Below are positions 60,654 to 64,000 of a stretch of 64,000 nt of DNA, piece after piece (position 1 is the first letter of the stretch; every line of letters begins with the position of its first letter). Under the pieces are notes generated by a model. That model was not told the origin of the DNA and searched no databases. It saw only the letters and a list, made by a program, of their open reading frames with translations. The DNA lies in assembly GCF_004765785.1 (NCBI RefSeq), contig NZ_SBIT01000019.1:1-64000 (forward strand), written 5' to 3'. This DNA comes from Halorussus ruber (GTDB lineage Archaea; Halobacteriota; Halobacteria; Halobacteriales; Haladaptataceae). The position numbers and the translations under genes were made by a program.

Positions 60654-60682
60654 GAGCCTCCGCCCGTTCGAGGCTCAAAAAA
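60654..60682 (-). promoter_or_regulatory. T-tract plus hairpin leader, copy 8
   Basis: The minus strand shows T6, then a perfect GAGCCTC/GAGGCTC stem with loop GAACGGGCG, ending 8 nt before the ATG at 60646. The stem shares no sequence with copies 6 or 7 yet pairs perfectly. Confidence 0.65.
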
Positions 60683-60703
60683 CAACGTTTTCCGCGAGAC
60701 GGA

Positions 60704-60726
60704 GTGTTACCAGTAGTTGGTAACAC
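60704..60726. promoter_or_regulatory. Palindromic operator candidate
   Basis: Perfect 9-bp arms GTGTTACCA and TGGTAACAC are separated by 5 bp, upstream of the small acidic gene and its leader. It is distinct from the TTAACCAACA dyads in spacing. Confidence 0.5.
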
Positions 60727-60777
60727 TATTTCTTTATTCAGAACGGTCCGTGTAACCTCCGCTCAATATAGAGCGTG

Positions 60778-60918
60778 GGCCTTGTTTAGACGCGGGATGA
60801 AACGCGCAGATGAAGACAGTCGTCTTAGAATGGGTGGCCGGGTGAGGGCATGTCCAGTACATTCTCGATTCCGTACTCAGTCTGGGTTAGTCGCACTGCG
60901 GTGCGTCTAAACAAGGTC
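60778..60918. mobile_element. 141-bp MITE with 16-bp terminal repeats and 9-bp target duplication
   Basis: Ends 60778-60793 and 60903-60918 are inverted repeats (15 of 16 match; core CCTTGTTTAGACGC). Direct repeats TAGAGCGTG flank it (60769-60777 and 60919-60927). The interior has no ORF, so it is a non-autonomous element. The parent transposase is not in this window. Confidence 0.85.
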
Positions 60919-60973
60919 TAGAGCGTGTATTGACCTGCCAGAACGGTTATTTGCTGTTCATGTCGTAGCACGG

Positions 60974-61243
60974 ATGAAGACGGTTATGGTAAACCTTTGG
61001 CGTCTCCTCACGCTGGGCCTTCTCACAACGCTCCCTATCGCTCTCTACAACTTCTGGATCCGGCATTCTGATTGGACGAGAACCCAGAAACTATACAAGA
61101 CGTTTGCGCTATTGACGAGCGCGAGCATTTTGGTAGTATTCGGAGATACCGTCGGAATTCAAGTCCCCGACTGCTCGAACTTGGATTCCTTGGCGTTGGG
61201 TTGGTATCGCTCGTATTGTGGGCGTGGTTTGGGGCAGAAGTGA
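60974..61243 (+). CDS. Small membrane protein, possibly frameshifted
   Basis: The 89-residue frame has two hydrophobic helices (VNLWRLLTLGLLTTLPIALY and FALLTSASILVVFGDTVGI), then an unlikely hydrophilic tail (RSYCGRGLGQK). The overlapping frame from about 61150 reads LGFLGVGLVSLVLWAWFGAE then VRRNQAA, a good third helix with a proper end at 61261. A single-base shift between 61165 and 61185 would join them, so the gene may be frameshifted or the sequence may carry an error. Confidence 0.5.
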   Translation: MKTVMVNLWRLLTLGLLTTLPIALYNFWIRHSDWTRTQKLYKTFALLTSASILVVFGDTVGIQVPDCSNLDSLALGWYRSYCGRGLGQK

Positions 61244-61352
61244 GGCGCAATCAAGCCGCTTGAATTGATAGATTCGCACCACGCATTGAGCAAAACCACT
61301 GAATCAATTACGGGCTATAAATTGAATAAAGAAATCGTATCGCCAACTACCG

Positions 61353-61568
61353 TTACGCCTGCTCTGCACGAATTTCTTCTGCACGTCGCTTGAGCCGTCG
61401 AAGGATTTGGATACGATTCTGGTGAGTATTCTCGTAGGCGACACAGGCACGGAGCGTGTCCATGTCGTCTATCGTCGCAATGCTTGGGTCGATGAGCCGG
61501 ATGTTTCGCGGCTCAAGTCGTTGTTCTGGTGAGAGTCCGTTCGATTCGTCGTCTCTGACATTGCTCAC
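61353..61568 (-). CDS. Small haloarchaeal protein of unknown function
   Basis: The GTG at 61568 gives 71 residues (VSNVRDDESNGLSPEQR ... RIQILRRLKRRAEEIRAEQA), with an acidic first half and a basic amphipathic helix at the end. The leader hairpin (61574-61600) ends 5 nt before the GTG, which supports this start rather than the longer frame that runs through the hairpin. No family is recognised. Confidence 0.6.
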   Translation of the reverse strand: MSNVRDDESNGLSPEQRLEPRNIRLIDPSIATIDDMDTLRACVAYENTHQNRIQILRRLKRRAEEIRAEQA

Positions 61569-61573
61569 TTGTT

Positions 61574-61608
61574 GTCGCCTCCGCTCCTGTCGGAGGCGAC
61601 GAAAAAAC
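61574..61608 (-). promoter_or_regulatory. T-tract plus hairpin leader, copy 9
   Basis: The minus strand shows T6, then the longest stem of the family, 10 bp (GTCGCCTCCG/CGGAGGCGAC), with loop ACAGGAG. Confidence 0.65.
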
Positions 61609-61690
61609 AACCGAGAGCGATTTTTTGGACTCCACGCCGGAAGACTACATGAGACGTGTTTCGAGGTGCGGATGAAAGAGCGCGACCGGA

Positions 61691-62128
61691 CTAGCAGTCG
61701 CGGTCGGTGTACCGCTGGCGCTCCGGCCGAATCCCTCCAGCGAGGACCTCGCTTTCGGAGTGATCGCCGACGCTTCTATCGAGATCGACGAGTTTGAACA
61801 CGCCGTCACCGGTCCAGCCACAGTCGGCCGAACATCGAGCGACCGCGTACGCATTTGCACCCTCGCCGAGATGGATACCGTTGAGCGTGAGCGCGCTATC
61901 GCACGCTGGACAGATAGGACTGACCGAGGTGTACGTGTTCCCGAGAATAGCCCTGATGTCTACTGTGGAGTTACCGAGCGTCTCGTTGAGGACAGTTCCA
62001 ACAGCCGCCTCGAGTAATTCACTGAGGGCCTGCTGTTCGGCTTCGTCTTCTGGAAGGTTGGTGTTCGTAACTGCGATGGTTAGTCGTGCAAGCGGAGCGT
62101 CGACGTTGGTGTTTTCGGGGGAAGTCAT
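61691..62128 (-). CDS. Zinc-ribbon protein, unknown function
   Basis: The protein has 145 residues. The N-terminal 65 residues are helical (EDEAEQQALSELLEAAVGTV). A zinc ribbon follows (CPACDSALTLNG near residue 74 and CSADCGWTG near residue 99), with an acidic tail. It is a small nucleic-acid- or protein-binding candidate. Unlike its neighbours, it has no T-tract hairpin; a small GCGTG/CACGC stem lies at 62169-62182. It follows the SWIM gene by 80 bp and may be co-transcribed with it. Confidence 0.68.
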   Translation of the reverse strand: MTSPENTNVDAPLARLTIAVTNTNLPEDEAEQQALSELLEAAVGTVLNETLGNSTVDIRAILGNTYTSVSPICPACDSALTLNGIHLGEGANAYAVARCSADCGWTGDGVFKLVDLDRSVGDHSESEVLAGGIRPERQRYTDRDC

Positions 62129-62208
62129 GGAGTTCGGAATCTGTTGAGAGTCGTTGTGCTTCGATACAGCGTGAGAACACGCAAGGGGTCGTCTCGACGT
62201 GCAGAGTG

Positions 62209-62655
62209 TTATTCAGGGAGGTCACGTCGCCCGGTCCGGTAGCACTCCCAGCACGGAAAATCGCTGGAGAGGTCTGCACAGTCGCAGTCTGGCTCGTCGG
62301 CCTCCGCTTGTTCTTCGGAGTTCTCCTCGTAGTCGTGGGAGTGGCCCGGAGGCTGGACAGTCTTGCCACCGTCGGCGAGGAGTTGGTGGTGGCGGACGGC
62401 GTCGAGAATGGGTCGGCGGAGCGCGACCGCGACACGGTGTTTACACGCACCGCTGTATTTCGCGTCTGCCGGGCACGTACACGCGGTCGGTAGGTCGTCC
62501 TTGATGCGGACGGTGTACTCGTGATTCTCCGGGTCGGCGTAGCTTCCGTTTCGAACACGTACATCACCGTTCTGGAGTTCGAATTCGAGGGCTTCGTACT
62601 GGGCGCGTTTCCTAACTCTACTCGTCGTCTTGAGTCTTGCAAGTGGTGTCGTCAT
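62209..62655 (-). CDS. SWIM zinc-finger protein
   Basis: The protein has 148 residues. The SWIM signature CxCx(n)CxH is visible as CTCPADAKYSGACKH near residue 60, following the usual preceding strand (HEYTVRIKDDLPTACTC). A second cysteine-rich tail (CDCADLSSDFPCWEC) may bind another zinc. SWIM domains bind DNA or protein and accompany transposases and SWI2/SNF2 helicases; here it stands alone. Its leader hairpin (62685-62712) ends 30 nt before the ATG. Confidence 0.85.
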   Translation of the reverse strand: MTTPLARLKTTSRVRKRAQYEALEFELQNGDVRVRNGSYADPENHEYTVRIKDDLPTACTCPADAKYSGACKHRVAVALRRPILDAVRHHQLLADGGKTVQPPGHSHDYEENSEEQAEADEPDCDCADLSSDFPCWECYRTGRRDLPE

Positions 62656-62684
62656 TGTGGTCGTGAGGCACTGAGAAGTCGAGT

Positions 62685-62712
62685 GCCCCGCACCCTTCGG
62701 GGGCAGAAAAAC
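62685..62712 (-). promoter_or_regulatory. T-tract plus hairpin leader, copy 10 (SWIM gene)
   Basis: The minus strand shows T5, then a GCCCC/GGGGC stem with loop CGAAGGGTGC, nearly identical to copy 7 but with a loop change. Confidence 0.65.
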
Positions 62713-62831
62713 TAACCGAACGGCTCTAACTCGTCCATTGAAGCGACGTATCTATCTCGTCGTGAAACGCATGGAGCGACTCTCTTTGTGGATGAGACCT
62801 GTTTATTATCTGCATCTTGGTGGGTCGTTGT

Positions 62832-63257
62832 TCAATCGAGTTGTTGGAACCACTGAGCGAGTTCCTGCTGGAAGCAAGTGAACCACTGCAAGTCATCGTG
62901 GAGTACGTCGTACACAATGTCGTGATCGACGTCGCCGTATCTATGCGCGAGAATATTTCGAAACCCGACTGCTTCTTCGAGCTTCGCCTGCGTCTCGCTC
63001 GAGATGATGTCTGCTTCCCCAAGCGCCTGTATCTCCTGTTTGGCGGTTCCGCTCGGGGAGAGATTCTCTGTCGACCGAACGTGCTGAGCGAGGTCGATAC
63101 ATGCCTGAATGAGGTTCATCAACGTCCGCTCGACTGCTCGCTGGGTCACCATATCGTCCACATACTCGGCCTTTGAGAGACCTCGCATCTGTTTGAGGTC
63201 CTCGATGTACTGGTTGATGTGGCGGAGTTTGTCAACGAACACGTCTTCGTTGACCAT
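62832..63257 (-). CDS. hepT: HepT-like toxin (HEPN RNase)
   Basis: The protein has 141 residues, all-helical. The HEPN active motif RNILAHRY (Rx4HxY form) lies near residue 102, within GFRNILAHRYGDVD, as in HepT toxins of the MntA-HepT family. HepT cleaves RNA until its tyrosine is AMPylated by MntA. The start directly abuts the MntA stop (TAG then ATG), so the two are coupled. Confidence 0.87.
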   Translation of the reverse strand: MVNEDVFVDKLRHINQYIEDLKQMRGLSKAEYVDDMVTQRAVERTLMNLIQACIDLAQHVRSTENLSPSGTAKQEIQALGEADIISSETQAKLEEAVGFRNILAHRYGDVDHDIVYDVLHDDLQWFTCFQQELAQWFQQLD

Positions 63258-63692
63258 CTATGCGTCTCCGCTTGCTAATCGGTCGATGAATTCACGCTGT
63301 TGGCGTTTCCGCTCGTCGACCGTTGATTCGTACTCGTCTTTGATTTGCTCGTGGTATGTCTCGACGGCCTGTTCGTCGCCAGTTAGCAGGAGACCGTCTT
63401 GGAGAGCGGCGTGTGCGACGGCGGTCGGGAGTTGCTCGATATCGCTTACGTCCACAAACTCCTCGGCATACTGCTGGAGGTCCGCATCAATTTGGTTTCG
63501 CAGTCGGAATCGTTCCCGAGCGTCCAATGTCTCCGGGAAACGGAGTGCGATGTCCACGTCTGAGTCTGGTCCAGCAGTTCCGCGTGCGTGCGAGCCGAAG
63601 AGAATCGCAAAGACGACTCGCTGTTGGTCGAGATACGACCGCAGTCGGTCGAGCTCGACGCGTTCGACCGCGGAGTCGTCTGTATACACCAT
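63258..63692 (-). CDS. mntA: MntA-like nucleotidyltransferase antitoxin
   Basis: From the ATG at 63692 the product has 144 residues. The minimal nucleotidyltransferase motif is clear: LFGSHARGTAGPDSDVDIAL, with GS and DxD. MntA AMPylates the toxin's tyrosine and neutralises it. I prefer 63692 to the ATG at 63716 because the TATA box CTATATTA at 63717-63724 lies 27 nt before 63692, which fits leaderless transcription and would make 63716 untranscribed. Confidence 0.85.
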   Translation of the reverse strand: MVYTDDSAVERVELDRLRSYLDQQRVVFAILFGSHARGTAGPDSDVDIALRFPETLDARERFRLRNQIDADLQQYAEEFVDVSDIEQLPTAVAHAALQDGLLLTGDEQAVETYHEQIKDEYESTVDERKRQQREFIDRLASGDA

Positions 63693-63735
63693 ACGTACGT
63701 GTTCATCGTCCCGCATAATATAGTTGTGTTGCCGA

Positions 63736-63981
63736 TTAGTCGAAGCGCTTGCCGAGTTCACGGACCTCGGAAGCATCTTCTTCCTCTGGTATCTTGATCA
63801 CGTCTCGCATCTCGTCCACTTGCTCGGTGTCGAAGACATCCTGAAGGTCGCGGAGCGAACGGTTGTCGATGAGGTGCTCGATGGTATCACTAAACGACTC
63901 TCCCTCCTGTTTACTTGCTTTGATGCGCTCGTAGAGGTCGTCATCAAGCTGAACGTGGCGCAACATCCTTGTCGACGACAT
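63736..63981 (-). CDS. VapB-like antitoxin, apparently without VapC
   Basis: The protein has 81 residues. It begins RMLRHVQLDDDLYERIKASK, a strand-helix-helix pattern typical of ribbon-helix-helix or VapB-like haloarchaeal antitoxins, and ends in an acidic tail. The usual VapC PIN gene is absent downstream, where the MntA/HepT pair follows after 43 bp. It could be an orphan antitoxin or a third member of the neighbouring locus. The start is close to the window end, so its upstream context is not visible. Confidence 0.68.
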   Translation of the reverse strand: MSSTRMLRHVQLDDDLYERIKASKQEGESFSDTIEHLIDNRSLRDLQDVFDTEQVDEMRDVIKIPEEEDASEVRELGKRFD

Positions 63982-64000
63982 TGCCGCCGAAGTTGAATCA

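Overview
The window is accessory DNA of a halophilic archaeon (class Halobacteria), most likely part of a large plasmid or chromid. Proteins are strongly acidic, promoters are archaeal TATA boxes about 27 nt before mostly leaderless starts, and there are a TFB paralogue, Tat lipoproteins, haloarchaeal orphan families, ParA, Orc1/Cdc6 and a T4SS-like transfer module. No rRNA, tRNA or CRISPR array was seen.

Layout. 1-5.1 kb: small minus-strand genes (partial DUF6166, a nucleotidyltransferase/winged-helix pair, two paralogous unknowns) and a TFB. 5.1-9.0 kb: an XPD-like helicase, an orphan primase-associated helical domain and an OB-fold protein. 9.5-15.2 kb: lipoproteins and toxin-antitoxin-like pairs. 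15.3-28.8 kb: an NrS-1-like primase, a dyad-repeat cluster, then a minus-strand transfer operon (coupling ATPase, DUF8128-like protein, VirB3-VirB4 fusion, VirB6-like channel, lipoprotein, anchored surface protein, pilin-like protein). 29-32.8 kb: Vsr-like nuclease, beta-propeller, SpoIIAA-like protein and CDF metal exporter.

33.2-45.8 kb is the most striking part: a tyrosine recombinase followed by six tightly packed genes encoding Mre11, Rad50, NurA, HerA, HamA and HamB. This places a complete archaeal end-resection machine directly in front of a Hachiman nuclease-helicase pair and is a good candidate for a composite defence system. It ends at a 1436-bp IS4-type element nested in an IS6-type transposase remnant.

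47.6-52.1 kb is the maintenance core: ParA and its partner, a field of ATTGTACAAT repeats, Orc1/Cdc6, and ORB-like repeats on both sides of it. 53.4-58.2 kb encodes a Cas4-like protein, a DEDDy exonuclease (MrfB-like) and a DUF1998 helicase (MrfA-like), with a 29-codon ORF between the first two. 58.2-64 kb holds ArdC, DUF6610, a SWIM protein, several small unknowns, a 141-bp MITE with 9-bp target duplications, and a MntA/HepT pair beside a VapB-like antitoxin.

Two repeat families link the window. At least ten minus-strand genes or gene positions are preceded by a T-tract plus a hairpin whose stem sequence varies but stays paired and whose loop is purine-rich. Four dyads with TTAACCAACA arms lie exactly 21-22 bp apart at dispersed intergenic sites. 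Neither is explained by the genes.
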